From an uncultured Klebsiella sp. (GTDB taxonomy: Bacteria > Pseudomonadota > Gammaproteobacteria > Enterobacterales > Enterobacteriaceae), in the NCBI GenBank assembly GCA_902490055.1, contig CABUCP010000125.1:1-8067 (forward strand): a DNA stretch of 8,067 nt. The letters run 5' to 3'. The notes under the pieces were generated by a model that was not told where the DNA came from, made no database searches, and saw only the letters and a list, made by a program, of their open reading frames with translations. The translations under genes and the position numbers were made by a program. Every line of letters starts with the position of its first letter. Positions within the stretch are counted from its first letter, which is position 1. Below, one piece after another: positions 1 through 6,265 of the stretch.

Positions 1-1
1 A

Positions 2-14
2 GCTAACGATTAGC
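2..14. promoter_or_regulatory. Short perfect palindrome upstream of mdcA, candidate regulator site
   Basis: GCTAA (2-6) and TTAGC (10-14) form a perfect 5-bp inverted repeat around a 3-nt centre, and a related half-site GCTTAA follows at 21-26. The element lies about 90 bp upstream of the mdcA start, a distance at which LysR-type activators commonly bind. MdcR is the obvious candidate ligand, but this is inference: 5-bp palindromes arise by chance, and the rest of the control region lies outside the window. A poor sigma-70-like TTGATG at 27-32 with a weak match around 50-56 is the only promoter resemblance seen and is not called. Confidence 0.25.
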
Positions 15-92
15 CGACGTGCTTAATTGATGCGCAGCGCCGTGCATCGCACACTAACTTCCACCAGGACAAACAAAACGATTTGTCGAATC

Positions 93-98
93 AGGAGG
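93..98 (+). promoter_or_regulatory. Ribosome binding site of mdcA
   Basis: AGGAGG is a full Shine-Dalgarno match, 6 nt before the ATG at 105. It decides the start of mdcA against an in-frame ATG at 27, which has no comparable site and would add 26 arginine- and threonine-rich residues unlike the family's N-terminus. Confidence 0.85.
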
Positions 99-104
99 TT
101 AACA

Positions 105-1760
105 ATGAATGCTGAACAATCGACGGCACGGGTCTGGAACCGTCGCCGGACGGAAAAACAGCGCCGACTGGCCGCAGCGAATATTGCTGGCAAAGTCATC
201 CCCACTGACCAACTGGTCAGCGTACTGGAAAATCTGCTCGCCCCGGGCGATCGGGTAGTACTGGAAGGCAACAATCAGAAACAGGCTGATTTTCTCTCCC
301 GCATGCTCGCCGAGGTTAATCCGCAAAAAATCCACGACCTGCATATGATTATGCCCAGCGTCGGGCGCAGCGAGCATCTGGACCTGTTTGAAAAAGGCAT
401 TGCCCGTAAACTGGATTTCTCGTTCTCCGGCACGCAAAGCCTGCGCATTTCGCAGCTGCTGGAAGATGGCCTGCTCGAAATCGGCGCCATCCACACCTAT
501 ATCGAACTCTATTCCCGCCTGTACGTTGACCTGTCGCCGAACGTCGCGCTGATTGCCGGTTATAAAGCCGACCGTAAAGGTAACCTGTACACCGGGCCAA
601 GTACCGAAGATACCCCGGCGCTGGTTGAAGCCGCCGCCTTCCACGACGGTATTGTCATCGCCCAGGTCAACGAACTGGTTGACGACGAATGTGACCTGCC
701 GCGCGTCGATATTCCCGGCTCGTGGATTGATTACGTGGTGGTCGCCGACAAACCGTTCTTTATTGAACCGCTATTTACCCGCGATCCGCGTCTGATCAAG
801 CAAGAACACATTCTGATGGCGATGATGGCGATTAAAGGCATCTACGCCGAGCATCAGGTGCAGTCGCTTAACCACGGTATCGGCTTTAATACCGCCGCCA
901 TCGAACTACTGCTGCCAACCTACGGCGAACAGCTCGGGCTGAAAGGCAAAATCTGTAAACACTGGACCCTGAACCCGCATCCGACCTTAATCCCGGCGAT
1001 TGAAAGCGGCTGGGTGGAGAGCGTGCACTGCTTCGGCGGCGAACTGGGGATGGAGGAGTACATCCGCGCTCGCCCGGATATCTTCTTTACCGGCCCGGAC
1101 GGCTCGATGCGTTCAAACCGCGCCTTCTGCCAGCTGGCTGGTCAATATGCGGTGGATATGTTCATCGGTTCGACCCTGCAGGTTGATGGCCTGGCGAACT
1201 CCTCAACCGTGACCCGCGGTCGTCTTTCCGGTTTCGGCGGCGCGCCGAATATGGGCCACGACCCGCACGGCCGCCGCCACGCCACTCCTGCCTGGCTCAA
1301 CATGATCACCGAACCAGACCCAATGCAGCGTGGGAAAAAACTGGTAGTGCAGATGGTCGAAACCTTCCAGGCCGGCGTTAAACCGACCTTCGTTGAGACC
1401 CTCGACGCGGTTGAGGTCGCCAAAACCTCCGGCATGCCGCTGGCGCCGGTGATGATTTACGGCGACGACGTCACCCACGTATTGACCGAAGAAGGCATCG
1501 CCTACCTCTACCGCGCAGAAAGCCTTGAAGAGCGCCGGGCGATGGTCGCCGCCGTTGCCGGGATCACCGACATTGGTCTGGGCGTCGACGCCAAACGCGT
1601 CGCCGCGCTGCGTCAGAGCGGCAAAGTGGTCTACCCGGAAGATATCGGCATTCGCCGCAGCGATGCCAGTCGTTCACTGCTGGCCGCCGGCAGCGTCGCC
1701 GACCTGGTGGAATGGTCTGACGGGCTGTACAACCCACCGGCAAAATTCCGGAGCTGGTAA
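105..1760 (+). CDS. mdcA: Malonate decarboxylase alpha subunit (acetyl-S-ACP:malonate ACP transferase)
   Basis: MdcA swaps the acyl group on the carrier protein: acetyl-S-MdcC plus malonate gives malonyl-S-MdcC plus acetate, the first half of the cytoplasmic decarboxylation cycle. The 551-residue product equals the length known for the Klebsiella protein. It belongs to the CoA-transferase-like superfamily, related in role to citrate lyase CitF. Visible landmarks are EGNNQKQADFL near residues 54-64, and the glycine-rich segment SGFGGAPNMGHDPHGRRH at 375-392, which resembles the substrate loop of CoA transferases. The start at 105 is chosen for its AGGAGG site and the expected N-terminus MNAEQSTARVWNRRR. 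The stop TAA shares its last A with the mdcB start (TAATG), so translation is probably coupled. No frameshift or missing segment is seen. Identification is by recognition of the family and the whole operon, without a database search. Confidence 0.97.
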   Translation: MNAEQSTARVWNRRRTEKQRRLAAANIAGKVIPTDQLVSVLENLLAPGDRVVLEGNNQKQADFLSRMLAEVNPQKIHDLHMIMPSVGRSEHLDLFEKGIARKLDFSFSGTQSLRISQLLEDGLLEIGAIHTYIELYSRLYVDLSPNVALIAGYKADRKGNLYTGPSTEDTPALVEAAAFHDGIVIAQVNELVDDECDLPRVDIPGSWIDYVVVADKPFFIEPLFTRDPRLIKQEHILMAMMAIKGIYAEHQVQSLNHGIGFNTAAIELLLPTYGEQLGLKGKICKHWTLNPHPTLIPAIESGWVESVHCFGGELGMEEYIRARPDIFFTGPDGSMRSNRAFCQLAGQYAVDMFIGSTLQVDGLANSSTVTRGRLSGFGGAPNMGHDPHGRRHATPAWLNMITEPDPMQRGKKLVVQMVETFQAGVKPTFVETLDAVEVAKTSGMPLAPVMIYGDDVTHVLTEEGIAYLYRAESLEERRAMVAAVAGITDIGLGVDAKRVAALRQSGKVVYPEDIGIRRSDASRSLLAAGSVADLVEWSDGLYNPPAKFRSW

Positions 1761-2602
1761 TGAAAAATCTCTCTCCCCAACTCGCTGAAAGCCGCGTCAG
1801 CTGGCTGGCCTCGACCGCCAGCGCCTGTCTGATTGACGAAGCTCGCCTGAGCCCGAAACCGGGTCTGGTCGATAGCCGCGGCAACGGTGCGCACCAGGAC
1901 CTCAGTCTGGCGCTGATGGAGCGTTCCGCCCGCAGCCTGCAGCCAACCTTCCACGCGCTGGCGCAGCAAAGCTGGCAGCGCCCGGTCGACATCGCGCTGC
2001 GCGAAACCGTCGGCCGTCTCGGTCGTGAAGGCGAAGCGCAGATGATGCAGGCCACCGCCGGCGTCAATACCCATCGCGGGGCAATCTGGGCGCTAGGACT
2101 GCTGGTCAGCGCGGTGGCGATGTTGGGAGGAGAAGGTCATTCACAGGCGATCGCCGCAACCGCAGCCGCCCTTGCCCGTCTGCCCGACGGCCTGGCGCCG
2201 AAAAGCTTTAGTAAAGGGCTGCGCGCCAGCCGACGCTGGCAGGTACCGGGCGCACGCGAAGAGGCGCAATGCGGCTTTCCGCATATCACCACCCTGGCTT
2301 TGCCGCAGCTGCAGCAAAGCCGGGCGCGAGGCGCCAGCGAACCGCAGGCGCGCCTTGATGCGCTGATGGCCATCATGACGTCGCTTAGCGATACCTGCGT
2401 GCTGTCGCGCGCCGGCATGAGCGGCCTGCAAAGCATGCAGGCCGGCGCGCGCGAAGTGCTGGCCGCCGGCGGTTGCGCCAGCGTCGCCGGTCGCGCCGCG
2501 CTGGCGCGCCTTGATGCGCAGATGCTGGCGCAAAACGCCTCGCCGGGTGGCGCGGCCGATCTCCTTGCCGCCACTCTGTTTCTCGACAGGGTTTCCGGCT
2601 AA
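1760..2602 (+). CDS. mdcB: Triphosphoribosyl-dephospho-CoA synthase MdcB
   Basis: MdcB makes the prosthetic-group precursor 2'-(5''-triphosphoribosyl)-3'-dephospho-CoA from ATP and dephospho-CoA, releasing adenine. It is the counterpart of CitG in citrate lyase maturation. The 280-residue protein shows the CitG-family blocks: ARLSPKPGLVDSRGNGAHQD (28-47), GVNTHRGAIWALGLL (101-115), EEAQCGFPH (167-175), DTCVLSRAG (211-219) and the C-terminal SPGGAADLLAATLFL (261-275). The start ATG overlaps the mdcA stop by one base, with GGAG at 1750-1753 six bases upstream. MdcG uses its product. Two local oddities lie in the 3' half: a 9-bp GC-rich inverted repeat at 2422-2444 and a 17-nt exact direct repeat at 2347-2363 and 2503-2519. 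Neither disrupts the reading frame. CitG is the main alternative, but the neighbours settle it as MdcB. Confidence 0.95.
   Translation: MKNLSPQLAESRVSWLASTASACLIDEARLSPKPGLVDSRGNGAHQDLSLALMERSARSLQPTFHALAQQSWQRPVDIALRETVGRLGREGEAQMMQATAGVNTHRGAIWALGLLVSAVAMLGGEGHSQAIAATAAALARLPDGLAPKSFSKGLRASRRWQVPGAREEAQCGFPHITTLALPQLQQSRARGASEPQARLDALMAIMTSLSDTCVLSRAGMSGLQSMQAGAREVLAAGGCASVAGRAALARLDAQMLAQNASPGGAADLLAATLFLDRVSG
2347..2519 (+). repeat. 17-nt direct repeat pair inside mdcB
   Basis: The sequence GGCGCGCCTTGATGCGC occurs at 2347-2363 and again at 2503-2519, 156 bp apart, which is a multiple of three. Both copies are read in the same frame and encode ARLDA, in the contexts ARLDALM (197-203) and ARLDAQM (249-255). 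This may reflect codon preference on a recurring helical motif or a small old duplication. The coordinates span both copies and the unrepeated DNA between them. Confidence 0.6.
2422..2444 (+). other. GC-rich 9-bp stem-loop within mdcB coding sequence
   Basis: CGGCCTGCA (2422-2430) and TGCAGGCCG (2436-2444) are perfect reverse complements around the loop AAGCA. The stem lies inside mdcB, in codons for the segment MSGLQSMQAGA. There is no following T-run, so it is not an intrinsic terminator. It could structure the mRNA between the first two genes and the rest, or it may be incidental in GC-rich coding DNA. Confidence 0.5.
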
Positions 2603-2619
2603 CGCATTCAGAGGATGTT

Positions 2620-2919
2620 ATGGAACAGATTACATTGTCATTTCCTGCCAACCGCGCCCTCAGCGGCAAAGCGCTGGCAGGCGTTGTAGGGTCAGGCGAT
2701 ATGGAAGTGCTGTACACCGCCGCACCGGGCGCCACGCTCAACGTACAGATCACCACCTCAGTCGATAACAGCCAGACGCGCTGGCAGGCGCTGTTCGAAC
2801 GGCTGAACCTGATTAACGGCCTGCCCGCCGGGCAGTTGATTATTCACGACTTTGGCGCCACGCCGGGCGTCGCCCGCATTCGTATTGAACAGGTTTTTGA
2901 GGAGGCCGCTCATGCGTAA
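2620..2919 (+). CDS. mdcC: Malonate decarboxylase acyl carrier protein (delta subunit)
   Basis: MdcC is the acyl carrier protein of the enzyme. It bears 2'-(5''-phosphoribosyl)-3'-dephospho-CoA, whose thiol carries acetyl or malonyl between MdcA and MdcD-MdcE. The product has 99 residues, the family's usual length. The attachment serine is Ser25, in GVVGSGDMEVL (21-31), the position known in the Klebsiella protein. The prosthetic group is linked through a phosphodiester, as in citrate lyase CitD, and the protein lacks the DSL motif of 4'-phosphopantetheine carriers. AGAGGA at 2610-2615 precedes the ATG by 4 bases, and 17 bp separate it from mdcB. Its 3' end overlaps mdcD by 8 bp. MdcB and MdcG, encoded on either side, make and attach the prosthetic group. 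Confidence 0.97.
   Translation: MEQITLSFPANRALSGKALAGVVGSGDMEVLYTAAPGATLNVQITTSVDNSQTRWQALFERLNLINGLPAGQLIIHDFGATPGVARIRIEQVFEEAAHA
2899..2905 (+). promoter_or_regulatory. Ribosome binding site of mdcD, inside mdcC
   Basis: GAGGAGG lies within the last codons of mdcC, 6 nt before the ATG at 2912. It fixes the mdcD start there. The upstream in-frame ATG at 2852 would add 20 residues translated from mdcC coding sequence. Confidence 0.8.
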
Positions 2920-3745
2920 CGATCGCAGCTTTATCGAACTCCGCGCTCGCGAACGCGCCCATGCCCTGCTGGATGAAGGCAGCTATCGTGAACTGCTGGA
3001 TCCGTTTGAAGGCATTATGTCGCCGTGGCTCGGCGCACAGGGCATCGTCCCGCAATCCGACGACGGTATGGTGGTCGCCAAAGGCACTATCAACGGCCAA
3101 CCGGCGGTGGCGATCGCCATCGAAGGCACCTTCCAGGGCGGCAGCATGGGCGAGGTGTCCGGCGCCAAAATGGCCGCCGCGCTGGAGCTGGCGGCGGAAG
3201 ATAACCGCAACGGTATCCCGACGCAGGCGGTGCTGTGCCTCGAAACCGGCGGCGTGCGCCTGCAGGAGGCCAACCTCGGTCTCGCCGCGATTGCCGATAT
3301 CCACGCGGCGATCGTCGACCTGCGTCGCTACACCCCGGTGGTCGGCATTATCACCGGTACCGTCGGCTGCTTCGGCGGTATGTCTATCGCCGCGGCGCTG
3401 TGCAGCTACCTTATTGTCACTCGCGAAGCCCGTCTCGGCCTCAACGGCCCACAGGTTATCGAACAGGAAGCCGGCATTGAGGAGTACGACTCCCGCAACC
3501 GTCCGTTTATCTGGAGCATGACCGGCGGGGAAATCCGCGCCGACAGCGGCCTGGTTGACGCGCTGGTCGACGACGGCATCAAGGCGGTTAAAACGGCGAT
3601 GAACGACGCTATCGCCAAAGGCGTACCGGCACAGCATCGCAGCGACAACTATGACGATTATCTGCGCCGTTTAAGCCAGTTCGATACCCGCCAGCAGGCG
3701 GATACCGCGCAGATTAAACAGCTTTTTGCCCGGGAGGATAAATAA
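2912..3745 (+). CDS. mdcD: Malonate decarboxylase beta subunit (malonyl-S-ACP decarboxylase component)
   Basis: MdcD pairs with MdcE to decarboxylate malonyl-S-MdcC to acetyl-S-MdcC plus CO2, regenerating the carrier. The 277-residue protein has the crotonase-like fold of the acetyl-CoA carboxylase carboxyltransferase beta family. Glycine-rich segments that usually build the oxyanion hole and acyl pocket are visible: EGTFQGGSMGEVSGAKM (71-87), LETGGVRLQEAN (110-121) and TGTVGCFGGMS (148-158). The start at 2912 overlaps the mdcC end by 8 bp and has a strong GAGGAGG site. The stop shares one base with the mdcE start (TAATG). No biotin carrier is encoded nearby, so decarboxylation is expected to occur directly on the thioester. 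This matches the biotin-independent enzyme and not the MadABCDEFGHKLM sodium-pumping system. Confidence 0.96.
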   Translation: MRNDRSFIELRARERAHALLDEGSYRELLDPFEGIMSPWLGAQGIVPQSDDGMVVAKGTINGQPAVAIAIEGTFQGGSMGEVSGAKMAAALELAAEDNRNGIPTQAVLCLETGGVRLQEANLGLAAIADIHAAIVDLRRYTPVVGIITGTVGCFGGMSIAAALCSYLIVTREARLGLNGPQVIEQEAGIEEYDSRNRPFIWSMTGGEIRADSGLVDALVDDGIKAVKTAMNDAIAKGVPAQHRSDNYDDYLRRLSQFDTRQQADTAQIKQLFAREDK

Positions 3746-4545
3746 TGAGTCAGTTCCCAAACCGCGCCGCGCTGTGGCTGAATAAACTGGCGCCAGACGC
3801 GCCGCTGATGAGCGGGCTGTGCCCGTCCGTACAGGTCGCAGACGGTACCGTCGATGGCGAAAATGTGCGCTTTATCGCCGTGGTCCCTGATGCCAATAAC
3901 CATTACCCGCGCGCCGCCGGCGGCGAAGTCGGCCTGCTTGAAGGCTGGACGCTGGCAAAAGTGGTTAATGAAACCATCGCCGCCGACGCCGGTCAGGCCC
4001 GCAAACGGCCAATCGTCGCGGTCATTGATGTGCCAAGTCAGGCCTATGGCCGCCGCGAAGAAGCCTTCGGTATCCATCAGGCGCTGGCCGGGGCCGCAGG
4101 CGCCTATGCTAAAGCTCGCCTGGCCGGCCATCCGGTGATTGGCCTGATCGTCGGTAAAGCGATGTCCGGGGCGTTTCTGGCCCACGGCTACCAGGCCAAC
4201 CGGCTGATCGCCTTTAACGATAGCGGCGTGCTGGTTCATGCCATGGGTAAAGAGTCGGCGGCGCGTATTACTCTGCGCACCGTGGAGGCGCTGGAAAAAC
4301 TGGCGGCTACCATTCCGCCAATGGCCTACGACGTTAGCAACTATGCGACGCTCGGCCTGCTCTCCGCCCTCCTGGATATTAATAATCCGGATGCCCCTGA
4401 CGACCACGATCTGTCGTTGGTTAGCAACACGCTGCGCGACGCCATCGCTGACGCGCGCAAAGATACCTCGCTGAAGTGCCGTCTGGGCGCGGAAAACCGC
4501 CGCAGCTCGCAGCTGGTTCGCGATCGCATGCGCGCCAGCTGGTAA
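3745..4545 (+). CDS. mdcE: Malonate decarboxylase gamma subunit
   Basis: MdcE is the second half of the malonyl-S-ACP decarboxylase, forming a heterodimer with MdcD like the paired carboxyltransferase subunits of acetyl-CoA carboxylase. The protein has 266 residues, the usual length. It carries a crotonase-like core with VAVIDVPSQAYGRREEAFG (91-109) and the oxyanion-type segment GKAMSGAFLAHGYQ (137-150), followed by VLVHAMGKESAAR (162-174). The start overlaps the mdcD stop by one base and has GGGAGGA at 3732-3738, so the two subunits are probably made in step. It is the last gene of the tightly packed enzyme-subunit block. A 136-bp gap containing a stem-loop separates it from mdcF. Confidence 0.96.
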   Translation: MSQFPNRAALWLNKLAPDAPLMSGLCPSVQVADGTVDGENVRFIAVVPDANNHYPRAAGGEVGLLEGWTLAKVVNETIAADAGQARKRPIVAVIDVPSQAYGRREEAFGIHQALAGAAGAYAKARLAGHPVIGLIVGKAMSGAFLAHGYQANRLIAFNDSGVLVHAMGKESAARITLRTVEALEKLAATIPPMAYDVSNYATLGLLSALLDINNPDAPDDHDLSLVSNTLRDAIADARKDTSLKCRLGAENRRSSQLVRDRMRASW

Positions 4546-4590
4546 GACGTTCGTACGTAAGTAGTAGAAGAAAACCTGCCGGAAGCAGTC

Positions 4591-4619
4591 TCCCGGAGCG
4601 CGGAATAAACGCTCCGGGA
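4591..4619 (+). terminator. Stem-loop between mdcE and mdcF, possible partial terminator or processing site
   Basis: TCCCGGAGCG (4591-4600) and CGCTCCGGGA (4610-4619) are perfect 10-bp reverse complements around a 9-nt AT-richer loop. The nearest T-run, TTTT at 4629-4632, begins 9 nt after the stem, too far for a classical intrinsic terminator. A small 4-bp stem (CTGC 4576-4579 with GCAG 4585-4588) sits just upstream. Inference: the structure could lower transcription or stabilise the upstream mRNA, making more enzyme subunits than transporter and maturation proteins. Confidence 0.55.
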
Positions 4620-4681
4620 AGGGACGGCTTTTAGAAAAAATAACAATCGCGCCAGTACTCTATTTTATTTACAGGTGATTT

Positions 4682-5641
4682 ATGACTTATGTGATTATTC
4701 ATGCTCTCGCGCCCATTTTCGTCATTATGCTGCTGGGCTTCTGGGCCGGCAAAGCCGGGATGGTTGATAACAAAAACGTCTCGTTGCTCAATATTTTTGT
4801 AATGGACTTTGCCTTACCCGCCACGCTGTTTAGCGCCACGGTACAAACGCCGTGGGCCGGTATTGTCGCCCAGTCGCCGCTGGTGCTGGTGCTGACCGGC
4901 GCGATGTGGATTACCTATGCCGCTATTTATTTCCTCGCCACCAGCGTGTTTAAACGCACGCCGCAGGATGCCGCGGTGCTGACTCTCACCGTGGCTCTGC
5001 CAAACTATGCCGCGCTGGGCCTGCCGATCCTCGGCAGCGTACTGGGCGAAGGCGCCTCAACCTCGCTGTCGGTGGCAGTTTCTATCGCCTGCGGTTCGGT
5101 ATTGATGACGCCGTTCTGTCTGCTCATTCTGGAGCGTGAAAAAGCCCGCGCCGCCGGTGAAAACACCGGTTCTACGCTAGCGATGCTGCCGGTGCTGATG
5201 TGGCGCTCGGTGAAAAAACCGATCGTCTGGGGCCCGCTGCTCGGGGTGGTACTCTCGGCTATCGGTATTAAAATGCCGGACTTGCTGTTGGCGTCAATTA
5301 AACCGCTGGGCCTGGCCGCCACCGCCGCCGCGCTGTTCCTCACCGGGGTGATTTTGTCGGCACGTAAACTGCAGCTCAATACGCTTATCGCCACTTCCAC
5401 CATCGTCAAGCTGCTGGTGCAGCCGTTTATCGCCTGGGGTCTGGTGATGCTACTGGGTCTGCACGGTTCCATCGCCATCACCGCGATCCTGATGATTGCG
5501 CTGGCCGCCGGTTTCTTCGGCGTGGTCTTCGGCAACCGCTTCGGCGTGCAGTCTCCGGATGCCGAAGCCGTGCTGCTGTTGAGCTCGGTTCTGTGTATCC
5601 TGTCGCTACCGCTGTTTATCTCTTTGACTTCAGGACTGTAA
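4682..5641 (+). CDS. mdcF: Malonate transporter of the auxin efflux carrier (AEC) family
   Basis: MdcF is the probable inner-membrane malonate carrier of the operon. The 319-residue protein is strongly hydrophobic, with about ten membrane segments by eye, near residues 4-22, 34-54, 62-85, 97-119, 127-150, 181-196, 206-226, 236-256, 262-284 and 295-315. A charged loop, EREKARAAGENTG (151-163), divides the two halves. The family-typical broken helix appears as LPNYAALGLPILG (106-118). This type differs from the two-component MdcL-MdcM carrier of Acinetobacter and Pseudomonas clusters. AGGTGA at 4673-4678 precedes the ATG. It is the first gene after the 136-bp gap, and only 3 bp separate it from mdcG. 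The transport role is established for the gene's position and family in Klebsiella only as a proposal. Substrate and energy coupling cannot be read from the sequence. Confidence 0.92.
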   Translation: MTYVIIHALAPIFVIMLLGFWAGKAGMVDNKNVSLLNIFVMDFALPATLFSATVQTPWAGIVAQSPLVLVLTGAMWITYAAIYFLATSVFKRTPQDAAVLTLTVALPNYAALGLPILGSVLGEGASTSLSVAVSIACGSVLMTPFCLLILEREKARAAGENTGSTLAMLPVLMWRSVKKPIVWGPLLGVVLSAIGIKMPDLLLASIKPLGLAATAAALFLTGVILSARKLQLNTLIATSTIVKLLVQPFIAWGLVMLLGLHGSIAITAILMIALAAGFFGVVFGNRFGVQSPDAEAVLLLSSVLCILSLPLFISLTSGL

Positions 5642-5644
5642 ACT

Positions 5645-6265
5645 ATGTCAACAACGCCGCGTCCACATGACTTAATCTGGTTAAACCACACCAGCGCGCT
5701 GGAAGCCATCGCCGAGCCGTGGGTAGCTCAGCAGTGGCGAGCCGCGCTGCCGGTGGTGGTGAGACGCGACGTTGACGACCACTCCCGCATCCCGGTTGGG
5801 GTGCGGGGAATGAAACGCGAGCAACGTGCCGCCGGTTGGGTACAGGCGCAAAATATCGTGCGCCGCGTGACGCCGGAAATGCTTGTCGCGCGCGAAACCC
5901 TGCTGGGCTCCCCTTTTGTCTCACAGCCGCCGATCCAGGCGGCGATGACACTCACCTTACACAACTGGCCCTGGCGTTGGGGCGTCACCGGTAGCACCGG
6001 CTACGCGCTGGCGACCGAGATCCCGGTGCTGCATGCGGCAAGCGATCTGGATCTGCTGATCCGCGCGCCGCAGCCGCTGGACCACGAGGCTTTGCTGGAA
6101 TGGCAGGCCTGCGTGGCTCAACTACCGTGCCGCGCCGATACCCAGATAGAAACGCCATACGGCGCCTTCGCCCTCAATGAGTGGCTGCGCGACGGCCGGG
6201 CGCTGTTGAAAACATCCCGCGGCGCGCGCTTAACCGACGCGCCGTGGCACAGGGAGGAAGAATGA
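5645..6265 (+). CDS. mdcG: Phosphoribosyl-dephospho-CoA transferase (holo-ACP synthase of malonate decarboxylase)
   Basis: MdcG transfers the phosphoribosyl-dephospho-CoA group from the MdcB product to Ser25 of MdcC, releasing diphosphate and creating the active carrier. The 206-residue protein belongs to the nucleotidyltransferase superfamily. It shows GSTGYALAT (116-124) followed by the metal-binding DLD at 134-136; Asp134 and Asp136 are the residues shown to be essential in the Klebsiella enzyme, and the numbering agrees exactly. It is analogous in role to CitX. AGGA at 5632-5635 serves the ATG at 5645. The stop overlaps the mdcH start in an ATGA arrangement, a sign of translational coupling. 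Confidence 0.95.
   Translation: MSTTPRPHDLIWLNHTSALEAIAEPWVAQQWRAALPVVVRRDVDDHSRIPVGVRGMKREQRAAGWVQAQNIVRRVTPEMLVARETLLGSPFVSQPPIQAAMTLTLHNWPWRWGVTGSTGYALATEIPVLHAASDLDLLIRAPQPLDHEALLEWQACVAQLPCRADTQIETPYGAFALNEWLRDGRALLKTSRGARLTDAPWHREEE
6251..6258 (+). promoter_or_regulatory. Ribosome binding site of mdcH, inside mdcG
   Basis: AGGGAGGA at the end of mdcG lies 3 nt before the ATG at 6262 and marks that codon as the mdcH start. An upstream in-frame ATG at 6181 would add 27 residues ahead of the conserved FPGQGGQ motif and is not supported by the family. Confidence 0.75.

Noticed and set aside
80..92. GATT/AATC inverted repeat just before the mdcA ribosome binding site
   Set aside because: A 4-bp AT-rich stem is too weak and too likely by chance to be called a regulatory structure.
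27..104. In-frame N-terminal extension of mdcA from the ATG at 27
   Set aside because: There is no ribosome binding site for it, the extra 26 residues look non-coding, and the ATG at 105 has a full AGGAGG and the family's N-terminus.
1564..2074. Antisense open frames across the mdcA/mdcB junction
   Set aside because: They overlap well-supported genes on the other strand, show no start signals or family features, and follow from high GC third positions.
2840..3637. 265-residue antisense open frame opposite mdcD
   Set aside because: It lies entirely opposite mdcD/mdcC codons, has no recognisable motif, and is a typical shadow frame in GC-rich DNA. The same applies to the antisense frames at 3658-4407 and 5005-5709.
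4591..4632. Classical rho-independent terminator after mdcE
   Set aside because: The stem is strong, but the T-run starts 9 nt later and is only four bases long, and the downstream genes belong to the same pathway. I keep it only as a partial terminator or processing candidate.
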